A stretch of DNA of 64,000 nucleotides from Serripes groenlandicus (lineage: Eukaryota; Mollusca; Bivalvia; Cardiida; Cardiidae): the NCBI GenBank assembly GCA_031761405.1, contig JASEVX010000010.1, forward strand, positions 27,618,375-27,682,374. Reading direction: 5' to 3'. Below, one piece after another: positions 47,766 to 58,400 of the stretch. The stretch's first letter is position 1. Each line of letters starts with the position of its first letter. The translations under genes were made by a program, and so were the position numbers. The notes beneath the pieces were generated by a model. It saw nothing but the letters and a program-made list of their open reading frames with translations. It ran no database searches and was not told where the DNA came from.

Positions 47766-48240
47766 AACCCTTTCCCTGATACAGACGATAATCGACTTCT
47801 AAGCAACAGACGACTAATAATCCTGTCTCGTTATGTCCCACAACCTGTATTAACCTTTTCTAACGTACATACACTTTCTTGGGCAATTTCTCGTACTGTC
47901 TCAATATTTACAACTCTTTTTCATAATTAAATTCGAACTTGAGAAGGTTTTTCACTGCTTTGGCAGCGATTTATTGTTTGGTATTTTACACCGTTTTAAA
48001 CAATTGTTCAGTTATATCCTGGGAAATATACCAGTATTACTGGTCAATTTATGCTGATACACGCCAATAAATCGGAATGCTAACCCGACAGCCCTGAACG
48101 ACAAGGAAAGCCGCCATTATTACCATTATTAAAATATTTGGTATAACCCAGCCGAGGATCGAATATACGACATCCCACACACGTGACGGACCTTGTAACC
48201 ACTACACCACCGAGGCGGTCTGTAATGTGGGAAAGGGTTA
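47766..48240. mobile_element. Type-1 TTAA MITE with nested SINE, source of the 89-bp satellite
   Basis: The left end is TTAACCCTTTCCCTGATACA and the right end TAATGTGGGAAAGGGTTA at 48223-48240. A SINE fills 47965-48222. The right end is also the start of every monomer of the following satellite. Confidence 0.65.
47965..48222 (-). mobile_element. tRNA-headed SINE nested in the MITE
   Basis: The minus strand begins CAGACCGCCTCGGTGGTGTA with an A box GTGGTTACAAGG and a B box ATTCGATCCTCGGC. It ends in the GATATAACTGAACAATTG tail and TTAAAACGGTGTAAAATACC. Confidence 0.7.
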
Positions 48241-49199
48241 GAATATAACAATGCGATAAGGACAGGCAAATCGAGTACATCCGTAATCAGACATTAATCT
48301 ACACTGCTCTGTAATGTGAGAAAGGGTTAGAATATAACAATGCGATAAGGACAGGCAAATCGAGTACTTCCGTAATCAGACATTACTCTACACTGGTCTG
48401 TAATATGGGAAAGGGTTAGAATATAACAATGCGATAAGGACAGGCAAATCGAGGACATCCGTAATCAGACATTAATATACAATGGTCTGTAATGTGGGAA
48501 AGGGTTAGAATATAACAATGCGATAAGGACAGGCAAATCGAGTACTTCCGTAATCAGACATTAATATACACTGGTCTGTAATGTGGGAAAGGGTTAGAAT
48601 ATAACAATGCGATAAGGACAGGCAAATCGAGTACATCCGTAATCAGACATTAATATACACTGGTCTGTAATATGGGAAAGGGTTAGAATATAACAATGCG
48701 ATAAGGACAGGCAAATCGAGGACATCCGTAATCAGACATTAATATACAATTGTCTGTTATGTTGTAAAGGGTTAGAATATAACAATGCGATAAAGACAGG
48801 CAAATCGAGGACATCCGTAATCAGACATTAATATACACTGGTCTGTAATGTGGGAAAGGGTTAGAATATAACAATGCGATAAGGACAGGCAAATCGAGGA
48901 CATCGGTAATCAGACATTAATCTACACTGGTCTGTAATATGGGAAAGGGTTAGAATATAACAATGCGATAAGGACAGGCAAATCGAGTACATCGGTAATC
49001 AGACATTAATCTACACTGGTCTGTAATGTTGTAAAGGGTTAGAATATAACAATGCGATTATGACAGGCAAGTCGATTACATCCGTAAGCAGACATTAATC
49101 TACACTGGTCTGTAATATGGCAAAGGGTTAGAATATAACAATGCGATAAGGACAGGCAAATCGAGTACATCCGTAATCAGACATTAATCTACACTGGTC
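48221..49199 (+). repeat. 89-bp satellite, 11 monomers
   Basis: Monomers begin TGTAATGTGGGAAAGGGTTA and continue GAATATAACAATGCGATAAG, GACAGGCAAATCGAGTAC and TCCGTAATCAGACATTAATC. Starts recur every 89 bp from 48221 to 49110. Monomers are highly alike and differ by a few bases (GTAC/GGAC, ATGTGG/ATATGG, GTTGTAAAGG). The array is young by eye. Confidence 0.92.
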
Positions 49200-49261
49200 G
49201 CAAATGACTTTCGCTGAACGCCACATATTGTCACACAGGTGATATTTCAATCATATTTAAA

Positions 49262-49537
49262 AGCCATCCCAGGAGAAAACGAACATTGCGAACTCAGCGT
49301 AAAGTCACGACCGGATCAGCCTTAGCATGCCACACAAGCTAACCCGGATAGACACTGTTCGCCTCCTGTGAATTTTCTGTTTCGAGAATCATTACTCTAT
49401 TCTTCGATCCCCCTTAAGACGGAATGTGTCTGCACGGATTAGCCTGCACGGACTGCGCAGACTGATCTGGTCGATATATTACGCAGTGACCATAATGTTG
49501 GTTTTCTCGTAAGACGACTCATGTACTATTCTTTAGA
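49262..49537. mobile_element. AGCCGTTCC foldback MITE, full length
   Basis: AGCCATCCCAGGAGAAAACG at the left and TAATGTTGGTTTTCTCGTAA with GACGACT at the right. Inside: AGCATGCCACACAAGCTAAC and CGGACTGCGCAGACTGATCT. Confidence 0.7.
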
Positions 49538-49624
49538 CCCTTATACGGCTAGATTAAAGAACCAATAAATAACATATGAATCTACTCTTTTTTTCATAGT
49601 TTTTTTGGTTTTATGTCATTTTCA

Positions 49625-52600
49625 AGGTATGTGAAGTTGGCACGAAGTTCGGTATTCGGTAATCGATATTCAATACCGATATGAATGTAGAGCTGAAACG
49701 AATATAGAGCCAGCACCAGATTCGTGAATTCTGTTACGCATTGAGATATACGTTACCGTCATTGTTTAGTATGACGAATACCGATTTGAATATCGATTTG
49801 AATATGGAGCCAGATCGATATTCGAGAAAATGGTGATATCGCCTTCCTGACCATGTAGAAGGGCGAACCCCGATTTGAATATCGATTTGAATTTAGTGCC
49901 AGATCGATATTCGGTAAAATGGTGCTATGTTCTTTCTGACCATGTAGTAAAGCGAATACCGATTTGAATATCGATTTGAATATGGAGCCAGATCGATATT
50001 CGAGAAAATGGTGCTATCTTTTTTTCTGAACATGTAGTAGAGCGAATACCGATTTGAATATCGATTTGAATATAGAGCCAGATCGATATTCGTAAAAATG
50101 GTGCTATCGTCTTCCTGATCATGTAGAAGGGCGAACCCCGATTTGAATATCGATTTGAATTTAGTGCCAGGTCTGTATTCGGTAAAATGGTGCTATTGTC
50201 TTTCTGACCATGTGGTAGAGCGAATACCGATTTGAATATCGATATGAATATGGAGCCAGATCGATATTCGAGAAAATGGTGCTATCTTATTTCTGAACAT
50301 GTAGTAGAGCGAATACCGATTTGAATATCGATTTGAATATAGAGCCAGATCGATATTCGTGAAAATGGTCATGTCGCCTTCCTGATCATGTGGAAGGGCG
50401 AACCCCGATTTGAATATCGATTTGAATTTAGTGCCAGGTCGATATTCGGTAAGATGGTGCTATTGTCTTTCTGACCATGTAGTAGAGCGAATACCGATTT
50501 GAATATCGATTTGAATATGGAGCTAGATCGATATTCGAGAAAATGGTGCTATCTTTTCTCTGAACATGTAGAAGAGCGAATACTGATTTGAATATCGATT
50601 TGAATATAGAGCCAGATCGATATTCGTGAAAATGGTGCTATCGTCTTCCTGATGATTTGGTAGAGGCGAATACCGATTTGAATATAGATTTAAATATGGA
50701 GCCAGATCAATATTCGAGAAAATGGTGCTATCTTTTTTCTGAACATGTAGTAGAGCGAATATGGATTTCAATATCGATTTGAATATAGAGCCAGGTCGAT
50801 ATTCTTGAAAATGGCCCTATCGTCTTCCTGATCATGTAGAAGGGCGAACCCCGATTTGAATATCGATTTGAATATAGTGCCAGGTCGATATTCGAGAAAA
50901 TGGCGCAATCTGTTCTCTGAACATGTAGTAGATCGAATATCAATTTGAATATCGATTTGAATATAGAGCCAGGTCGATATTCGTGAAATGGTGATATTGC
51001 CTTCCTGATCATGTAGAAGGGCGAACCCCGATTTGAATTTAATGCCAGGTGGATATTCGGTAAAATGGTGCTATTGTCTTTCTGACCATGTAGTAGAGCG
51101 AATATCGATTTCAATATCGAGTCCAATATGGAGCCAGATCGATATTCGAGAAAATGGTGCTATATTTTCTCTGAACATGTAGTAGAGCGAATACCGATTT
51201 GAATATCGATTTGAATATAGAGCCAGATCGATATTCGTGAAAATGGTGCATTCGTCTTCCTGAGGATGTGGTAGAGCGAATACCGATTTGAATATAGATT
51301 TGAATATGGAGCCAGATCGATATTCGAGAAAATGGTGCTATCTTTGTTCTGAACATGTAGTAGAGCGAATATCGATTTCAATATCGATTTGAATATAGAG
51401 CCAGGTCGATATTCGTGAAAAGGGTCCTATCGTCTTCCTGATCATGTAGAAGGGCGAACACCGATTTGAATATCGATTTGAATTTAGTGCCGGGTCGATA
51501 TTAGTTAAAATGGTGCTATTGTCTTTCTGAGCATGTAGTAGAGCGAATACCGATTTGAATATCGATTTGAATATGGAGCCAGATCGATATTCGAGAAAAT
51601 GGTGCTATCGTCTTCCTCACCATGTAGAAGGGCGAACCCCGATTTGAATATCCATTTGAATTTAGTGCCAGGTCGATATTCGGTAAACTGGTGATATTGT
51701 CTTTCTGACCATCTAGTAGAGCGAATACCGATTTCAATATCGATTTGAATATGGAGCCAGGTCGATATTCGTGAAAATGGTGATATCGCCTTCCTGATCA
51801 TGTAGAAGGGCGAACCCCGATTTGAATTTAGAGCCAGGTCGATATTCGGTAAAATGGTGCTATGGTCTTTCTGACCATGTAGTAGAGCGAATACTGATTT
51901 CAATATCGACTTGAATATGGAGCCAGATCGATATTCGAGAAAAATGGTGCTATCTTTTTTCTGACCATGTTTGTAGAGCGAATACCGATTTGAATATTGA
52001 TTTGAATATAGAGCCAGGTCGATATTCGTGAAAATGGTGATATCGCCTTCCTGATCATGTAGAAGGGCGAACCCCGATTTGAATTTAGAGCCAGATCGAT
52101 ATTCGGTAAAATGGTGCTATTGTCTTTGACCTGGCACTAAATTCAAATGGATATTCAAATCGGGGTTCGCCCTTCTACATGATCAGGAAGACGATAGGAC
52201 CATTTCCACGATTATCGACCTGGCTCTATATTCAAATCGATATTGAAATCGATATTCGCTCTACTACATGTTCAGAAAAAAGATAGCACCATTTTCTCGA
52301 ATATCGATCTGGCTCCATATTCAAATCGATATTCCAATCGGTATTCGCTCTTCTACATGTTCAGAGAAAAGATAGCACCATTTTCTCGAATATCGATCTG
52401 GCTCCATATTCAAATCGATATTCAAATCGGTATTCGCTCTACCACATGGTCAGAAAGACAATAGCACCATTTTACCGAATACAGACCTGGCACTAAATTC
52501 AAATCGATATTCAAATCGGGGTTCGCCCTTCTACATGATCAGGAAGACGATAGCAGCATTTTCACGAATATCGATCTGGCTCTATATTCAAATCGATATT

Positions 52601-53032
52601 CAAATCGGTATTCGCTCTACTACATGTTCAGAAAAAAAGATAGCACCATTTTCTCGAATATCGATCTGGCTCTATATTCAAATCGATATTCAAATCGGTA
52701 TTCGCTCTACTACATGGTCAGAAAGAACATAGCACCATTTTACCGAATATCGATCTGGCACTAAATTCAAACCGATATTCAAATCGGGGTTCGCCCTTCT
52801 ACATGATCAGGAAGGCGATATCACCATGTTATCGAATATCGATCTGGCTCCATATTCAAATCGATATTCAAATCGGTATTCGTCATACTAAACAATGACG
52901 GTAACGTATATTTCAATGCGTAACAGAATTCACGAATCTGGTGCTGGCTCTATATTCGTTTCAGCTCTACATTCATATCGGTATTGAATATCGATTACCG
53001 AATACCGAACTTCGTGCCAACTTCACATACCT
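49625..53032. mobile_element. 3.4-kb foldback element with 9-bp target duplication (Mutator-like?)
   Basis: The ends AGGTATGTGAAGTTGGCACG and CGTGCCAACTTCACATACCT are exact inverted repeats. TCATTTTCA flanks both sides (49616-49624 and 53033-53041). Joining the flanks restores a continuous antisense SINE tail. The interior is tandem units of about 90 bp (ACCGATTTGAATATCGATTT and AGCCAGATCGATATTCG) running sense to about 52128, then in reverse. The left arm is about 2.5 kb and the right arm about 0.9 kb. No transposase is present; long open frames inside are repeat translations. A 9-bp duplication with long TIRs suits Mutator-like foldback elements. Confidence 0.88.
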
Positions 53033-53120
53033 TCATTTTCAACAATAGTTCAGTTACATCAGGTTCTCTACACTTATACATCACTTCCGGTCGATTGACT
53101 AGTACTAGACTAGACGACTT
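53033..53120 (-). mobile_element. SINE remainder split by the foldback element
   Basis: CATTTTCAACAATAGTTCAG and TTACATCAGGTTCTCTACAC continue the antisense SINE tail whose first part (TTTTTTTGGTTTTATGTCAT) lies at 49600-49620. Confidence 0.6.
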
Positions 53121-53855
53121 GTATTGGTTAAGGTTACTCCATCTTACCGCCGCCAAATGTCAAATCGCACCTACCTGTTTGTCTACCTGTTTTCGGAACA
53201 TTTTCCGTATAATGTATTCCGGGTTGCGCGGTCAATCAATTTTCGTAATAGAGGCCAGAAGATGATGACAAGTACAAGCTGGTTTAGTGTCGGATCAACT
53301 TGTCTACCTGCTCAGTCTCACCATAATCTACACATGTTGACATTATCTTCTAACAAGATTCAGCACGAAATATGTGGACATTGTATATCTTGATCAGACT
53401 GCGTGGCTGCACAGGAGGTATGGATATATACTGTTCACAAACGCCTATGGTACCCTTTTCCTAGCCTGGCACAAGGCTCTATGTTTATTATTTAATGCTT
53501 CATTTCAACTGGTGTCCAAAACATAGAGCCTGGTGAACTTTGGTTGATCAATCCACATTGTATTTGATATAACATCTGGTGAGCAGCTATGTAATGAGTG
53601 ATCCTGTCAATTTAATGGTTATAAATGAATGTGTGATCTAACCTCCAATTTGTTGAGGGTAATTTGCACACCCATAAAACATCATTGTACATGGGAGTTC
53701 ACTGGTCATTTAGTTTTCGCATTTGCAGGGGTTTACGTTTGATATAGTTCTAATTTTCTAGGAAAGTGTGTTTTCATTTCATTTATAAATATTTTTTAAT
53801 CTAAGTAAGGATTATATTGTTCAGACATAAATTAAGATGGTATTAACGAATTAAG
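53121..53855. other. No supported gene; small hairpin
   Basis: A hairpin around GGCTCTATGTTT/AAACATAGAGCC lies at about 53476-53533. Open frames at 52984-53393 have no recognisable domain. Confidence 0.35.
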
Positions 53856-54042
53856 ATGGAATCTACACCAACAAAAACAAGTTTTTCTATAAAGTTTACA
53901 CCAACTTCGAAACATTTTAAATGTATTTCGTGCGGTGAACTTAAAGACACACCCAAAGACAGATTAAAACTTGTTAAAAATGAAAAAAATACTGATTTAT
54001 TTCACACTATAGAACATTTGTTGACATCAAAATTAATCATGA
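53856..54042 (+). CDS. Possible N-terminal Cys-motif ORF, truncated, converging on the helicase
   Basis: The frame starts MESTPTKTSFSIKFTPTSKH and continues FKCISCGELKDTPKDRLKLV. A CxxC near the N-terminus followed by a charged helix (TDLFHTIEHLL) recalls the first half of ZAD-like zinc-binding domains found in insect and transposon-associated proteins. After about 54042 the frame overlaps the antisense of the RecQ-like gene and is no longer meaningful, so only about 60 codons are plausible. The family link is a guess from one CxxC and spacing. Confidence 0.3.
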
Positions 54043-55012
54043 TCACAGTAATATTTGTGGTGATACAACAATAACGCAACATGCTGACATATCTTCTAAG
54101 TTGTTAAATTTTCGGAATAAATACGGCGCAATTTCAAAAGTCAAACTTTTACCACTTCCAGTTGGCGAGCAAAATAGCACATCTTTATGAGGCGCCGTTT
54201 TACTATTTTGATTTTTTGATATTAGAAAATGGATTTCTTTATATCAAGAAATAAAGAGTATTTTCTGATATCAAAAAATAGATTTTCTGATATCAAAAAT
54301 GAATATTTGATATCAGAAAATATATTTTTTGATATCAGAAAATCGTCAGGATTCTTTGATATCAAAAATTCGATTTCTTGATATCAGAAAATCATTTATA
54401 TTTCTTGATATCAGACATTCCATTTATTGATATCAGAAAACCATTTTTTGATGTCTAGAAATCCATTTTCTGATATCAAATAATCTATTATCTGATATAA
54501 AAAAATACTGACGATTTTCTGATATCAAGAAATACATTTTCTGATATTAAATATTCATTTTCTGATATCAGGAATTCGAATTCTTGATATTAGATAATCA
54601 TCTGATAAGGAAAAATAGAGCATATTTCTTGATATTTTTTGATATCAGGAATTCGATTTTTTGATATCAGGAATTCGATTTTTTGATATCAGAAAATGGA
54701 TTTCTTGATATCAAGAAATAAAGAGTATTTTCTGATATCAAAAAATAGATTTTCTGATATCAAAAATTCATTTTTTGATATCAGAAGATACTCTTTATTT
54801 ATTGATATCAAGAAATAAATTTTCTGTTATCAATAAATGATTTTCTGATATCAAAAAATTGAATTCCTGATATCAAAAAATAAGGAATAAATAGTCAAAC
54901 GGCTCCTCATACCATCTTTGCCTTGAAGGTATTCCTTTATGACAGTTTCTTGATTCGGACGGATGTGTTCATAGCCTAACTTTTCAAGACAAGTTCTTAT
55001 TATATTATCCAT
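54043..55012 (-). pseudogene. RecQ-like helicase N-terminal region interrupted by a palindromic element
   Basis: The minus frame begins at ATG 55012: MDNIIRTCLEKLGYEHIRPN, then QETVIKEYLQGKD, the Q-motif region of RecQ-type helicases. The reading is then cut by the insert at 54187-54912. It resumes with VLFCSPTGSGKSLTFEIAPY, i.e. Walker A PTGSGKS, and VVSPQILL (motif Ia-like) up to TGA at 54043-54045. Removing the insert and one copy of the duplicated CATCTTT leaves a single open frame across the junction, so the gene was intact here when hit. The helicase core beyond motif Ia is not present in this window. These ATPases unwind DNA 3'-5'. It lies 200 bp downstream of another pseudogene on the same strand. 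The gene could be a host or transposon-encoded helicase; I cannot tell which. Confidence 0.8.
54187..54912. mobile_element. GATATC-palindrome foldback element inserted in the helicase gene
   Basis: The ends ATGAGGCGCCGTTTTACTAT and ATAGTCAAACGGCTCCTCAT are inverted repeats of about 22 bp. CATCTTT occurs at 54180-54186 and 54913-54919; one or two extra bases at the right tip leave the exact boundary open. The interior is almost entirely a GATATC core with A/T-rich arms (TTTTCTGATATCAAAAAAT types), repeated dozens of times at irregular 15-25-bp spacing in both arm orientations. It encodes nothing. Confidence 0.82.
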
Positions 55013-55212
55013 GTTTTGTACAAAATTATTTACATTTCCACCATTATGACAATAAACCAGGACTTAAGTTGATACAAATGCTAAAAAGATCAACACAACC
55101 GTTCTATGTCTCTTAATTAAATAGTTCAATATTTGTTTATCTTCTTTCAACTTTAAAGGTGTTTTTTTCATCTTGTTATATTCACATGATTGTAACTAAG
55201 CTGTATAAATTC

Positions 55213-55911
55213 CTACTTCTTAACTCCAAGACCTTCTAAACTATACACACCTTCAACTGTGGCTGACCGATTCACAGGGTCATAAAAATTTGTAACGGCA
55301 ATAAAATTCCAATGCTGATGATCAATATCGTAATCAGATGCCACTGACAGATATTAACGAGATTTCTTCCCAGGATCTTGGGAACATTTTATCCACATTT
55401 CACCAGTCCTTATGGTCAAGTCCTAAGGACGATAATCAGAGTAATGCATATTTTGTCTATTAGAGTTCTCCCCAATTGTAACATTGAAAAATAACCATAA
55501 GGACTGTTGCCAGTCTACCCTTTTCCGTGCACGGGTTCATTTAGTTAAAACAGAATACAGTTAAACGTGTGTTAGCGGTCACATCTGTTAAGGAGTCGCA
55601 TGAAGATAAGCCAACATTTCATTTTCTTCTTTATTTTACTTGTATTAAGCACTTACCTGTGATTAGCAGCCATATTTTGACTTCTCTCTTGGTTGGTAGC
55701 CTAGGACAAGGTTGACAAGAATATACATACGTATATATCCATTATTTGTCTCATACGTCAGAAATAGTTCACCATTTCGATAGGATGGCACCATAATAAA
55801 CAACAGCTTTAAATAATTAATTGTTTCTCGATTGTATTCGATAATTGATTTCCAATTACTACAAATTGCGAAATAACATATCAATAACAGAATCTGCAAT
55901 ATTTGCTTCAT
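55213..55911 (-). pseudogene. Two-exon secreted protein, two nonsense codons, family unknown
   Basis: Exon 1 (55911 to 55731) starts MKQILQILLLICYFAICSNW, a clear signal peptide, and ends at donor GTATGTAT after NNGYI. Exon 2 (55514 to 55213) follows acceptor GGGTAG in matching phase 1, reading WQQSLWLFFNVTIGENSN and later SDYDIDHQHWNFIAVTNFYD, ending GLGVKK-stop. The mature product would be about 140 residues, strand-rich, with N-glycosylation sites (NVT, NRS). In-frame TAG (after SDYRP) and TAA (after PGKKSR) interrupt exon 2, so this copy is dead unless these are polymorphic. A TATA-like TTTATAAGG lies at 56084-56092, about 175 bp upstream of the ATG. I recognise no family; the model rests on splice and phase agreement. 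Confidence 0.5.
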
Positions 55912-55919
55912 CGTTTAAC

Positions 55920-56500
55920 GGATACGTCGTATCCTCTTTCAGGGATGTTTAAACAAAACCCGAATCATCGTCATCACGACACAACATGCCCCGGATGAAG
56001 AAATAACGAAACATAGTTATTCAAACACAGAAACAAATCGAACAGTTATACCCGTCCGCTAATGACGAGGCTCAAGCGATCTTCCTTATAAAGTAAAGTA
56101 TAAAGGGACTAACTGATATTCAACGTGCAATCGACCCGTTTTCTACAGTGTGTTCATATTTCATTTCAATTTCATGGACACACTGTACATGTAACCTCCC
56201 TTTCATTTTGCTGACACATTTGGTCGCATTTGCAGCACACAGCTTTGTGTTTCGAAACATTGTGACAAATGCGTAACCATTTCACAATGAGGAATTTTTT
56301 CTATGTGTATAGATTAATCGATATATATTTTCGTCTTTTGTCTAAATGTTTCAAATTAGTCTACTACATGTTGGGTGTATGTGGGACAGGAATAACCATT
56401 GTAAGATGAAAGTGAAGCCTCTGGAAAGACAGCACTTCTGCATAGACTCAGCTGAATGTTCACTGTACGCTGATGTAACAAGACCCAGAAACGTAAGGGC
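55920..56500. other. Spacer with presumed promoter of the secreted-protein pseudogene and a MITE scrap
   Basis: Minus-strand TTTATAAGG at 56084-56092. A diverged MITE-like piece (GCAGCACACAGCTTTGTG and CACAATGAGG) lies at about 56195-56300. No exon is supported. Confidence 0.35.
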
Positions 56501-56502
56501 AG

Positions 56503-57290
56503 GCTCATACATATCACAACATAAAATTATTGAGTTAAAACGTTCCCATTATCACACCTGCAGGTTCATACATATCACAAACAAAATTATTGATTTAAAA
56601 CGTTCACCTTACTACATCAAGAGGCTCATACATATCACAATATACAATTACATCAACAGGCTCATACATATCACAATATAATATTATTGAGTTAAAACGT
56701 TCATCTTATCACACCTATAGTCTCATACATATCACAATATAAAATTATTGAGCTAAAACGTTCCCATTATCACACCTGCAGGTTCATAGATTACAAAAAC
56801 AAAATTATTGAGTTAAAACGTTCACCTTACTCCATCAAGAGTCTCATACATATCACAATATAAAATGATTGAGTTAAAACGTTCATCTTATCACACCCGT
56901 AGGCTCATACATATCACAATATAAAACTATTGAGTTAAAACGTTCATCTTATCACACCCGTAGGCTCATACATATCACAACATAAAATAATTGAGTTAAA
57001 ACGTTCCCATTATCACACCCGTATGCTCATACATATCACATACGAAAATTATTGAGTTGGGCCGTTCACCTTATCACACCGAGAGTCTCATACATATCAC
57101 ATACTAACATTATTGAGTTAAAATGTTCACCTAATCACATATAGAGTCTCATACATATTTCAAAATAACCTTATTAAGTTAAAACGGTCACCTTATCACA
57201 CCCGGAGACACATACATATCACACAATAAACTTATTGAGTTAAAACGTTCACGTTATCACACACGCAGTCTCATATTTGTAAAACACAGT
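56503..57290 (+). repeat. Minisatellite, about 61 bp, about 13 units
   Basis: Units read CTCATACATATCACAATATA, then AAATTATTGAGTTAAAACG and TTCACCTTATCACACC with variants. One short unit of about 34 bp occurs near 56640-56672. Divergence increases towards the right. Confidence 0.88.
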
Positions 57291-57354
57291 TAAATGAAAC
57301 ATTTAAATTCTTGATATATTGTTCATACCTTAGTGGTATTTTATTTCTATAACG

Positions 57355-58400
57355 ATGGCCAGTTTACCTAATATGTGTCGTTACTTTCTAGCACTTGTAC
57401 ACACACTACATTTATATCAGACAACTGACTTATTACTTAACATGTGTCGTTACTTTCTAGCACCTGTACCCACACAACATTTATATCAGACAACTGACTT
57501 ATTACCTAACATGTGTCGTTACTTTCTAGAACCTGTACCCACACAACATTTATATCATACAACTAACTTATTACCTAATATGTGTCGTTACTTTCTAGCA
57601 CCTGTACCCACACAACATTTATATCAGACAACTGACTTATTACCTAATATGTGTCGTTACTTTCTATAACCTGTACACACTACATTTATATCATACAACT
57701 GACTTATTACCTAACATGTGTCGTTACTTTCTAGCACCTGTACCCACACAACATTTATATAATACAACTGACTTATTACCTAACATGTGTCGTTACTTTC
57801 TAGCACCTGTACCCACACAACATTTATATCATACAACTGACTTATTACCTAACATGTGTCGTTACTTTCTAGCACCTGTACCCACACAACATTTATATCA
57901 TACAACTGACTTATTACCTAATATGTGTCGCTTCTTTCTAGAACCTCTACCCAGACAACATTTATATTATACAACTGACTTATTACCTAACATGTGTCGT
58001 TACTTTCTAGCACCTGTACCCACACAACATTTATATCATACAACTGACTTATTACCTAATATGTGTCGCTTCTTTCTAGAACCTCTACCCACACATCATT
58101 TATATCATACAACTGACTTATTACCTAACATGTGTCGTTACTTTCTAGCACCTGTACCCACACAACATTTATATCATACAACTGACTTATTACCTAATAT
58201 GTGTCGTTACTTTCTAGCACCTGTACCCACACAACATTTATATCATACAACTGACTTATTACCTAATATGTGTCGCTTCTTTCTAGAACCTCTACCCAGA
58301 CAACATTTATATCAGACAACTGACTAATTACCTAACATGTGTCGTTACTTTAAAGCACCTATACCCACACAACATTTATATCAGACAACAGACTTATTTC
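57355..58400 (+). repeat. Minisatellite, 69 bp, 15 units, in an open 23-codon frame
   Basis: ATGTGTCGTTACTTTCTAGC recurs every 69 bp from 57373 to 58337, with one 67-bp step (57649 to 57716) that shifts the frame. The plus-strand translation repeats MCRYFLAPVPTQHLYHTTDL plus LPN. Two unit types exist: RYFLAPVPTQ and RFFLEPLPRQ. No signal peptide, splice site or promoter supports a gene. A repeat unit divisible by three will stay open if one copy has no stop, so this is listed as a repeat. Confidence 0.9.

Larger units (their letters stand above)
21211..47770. repeat. Segmental duplication unit 2
   Basis: Same order of landmarks as 4650-21210, but about 26.6 kb long. The excess is mainly 24.8-37.7 kb, between the LINE fragment and the tyrosinase block, which has no counterpart in unit 1. 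Confidence 0.75.

Noticed and set aside
48221..49199. Regular array of near-identical units as a possible CRISPR
   Set aside because: The whole 89-bp monomer repeats with no variable spacers, and the context is eukaryotic; it is a satellite.
49925..52732. Many overlapping open frames of 65-132 codons (SRISIWLYIQIDIQIGIRS-type products)
   Set aside because: They are translations of the about 90-bp tandem units of the foldback element, in both orientations; no domain or promoter.
54046..54180. Continuation of the plus-strand CxxC ORF into a full zinc-binding domain (ICGDTT...NFRNKY)
   Set aside because: This stretch is the antisense of the helicase P-loop region, whose PTGSGKS motif is far stronger evidence.
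56346..56681. 111-codon frame with repeated LIHIT/LKRSHY
   Set aside because: It reads through the 61-bp minisatellite; frame is not kept between units.
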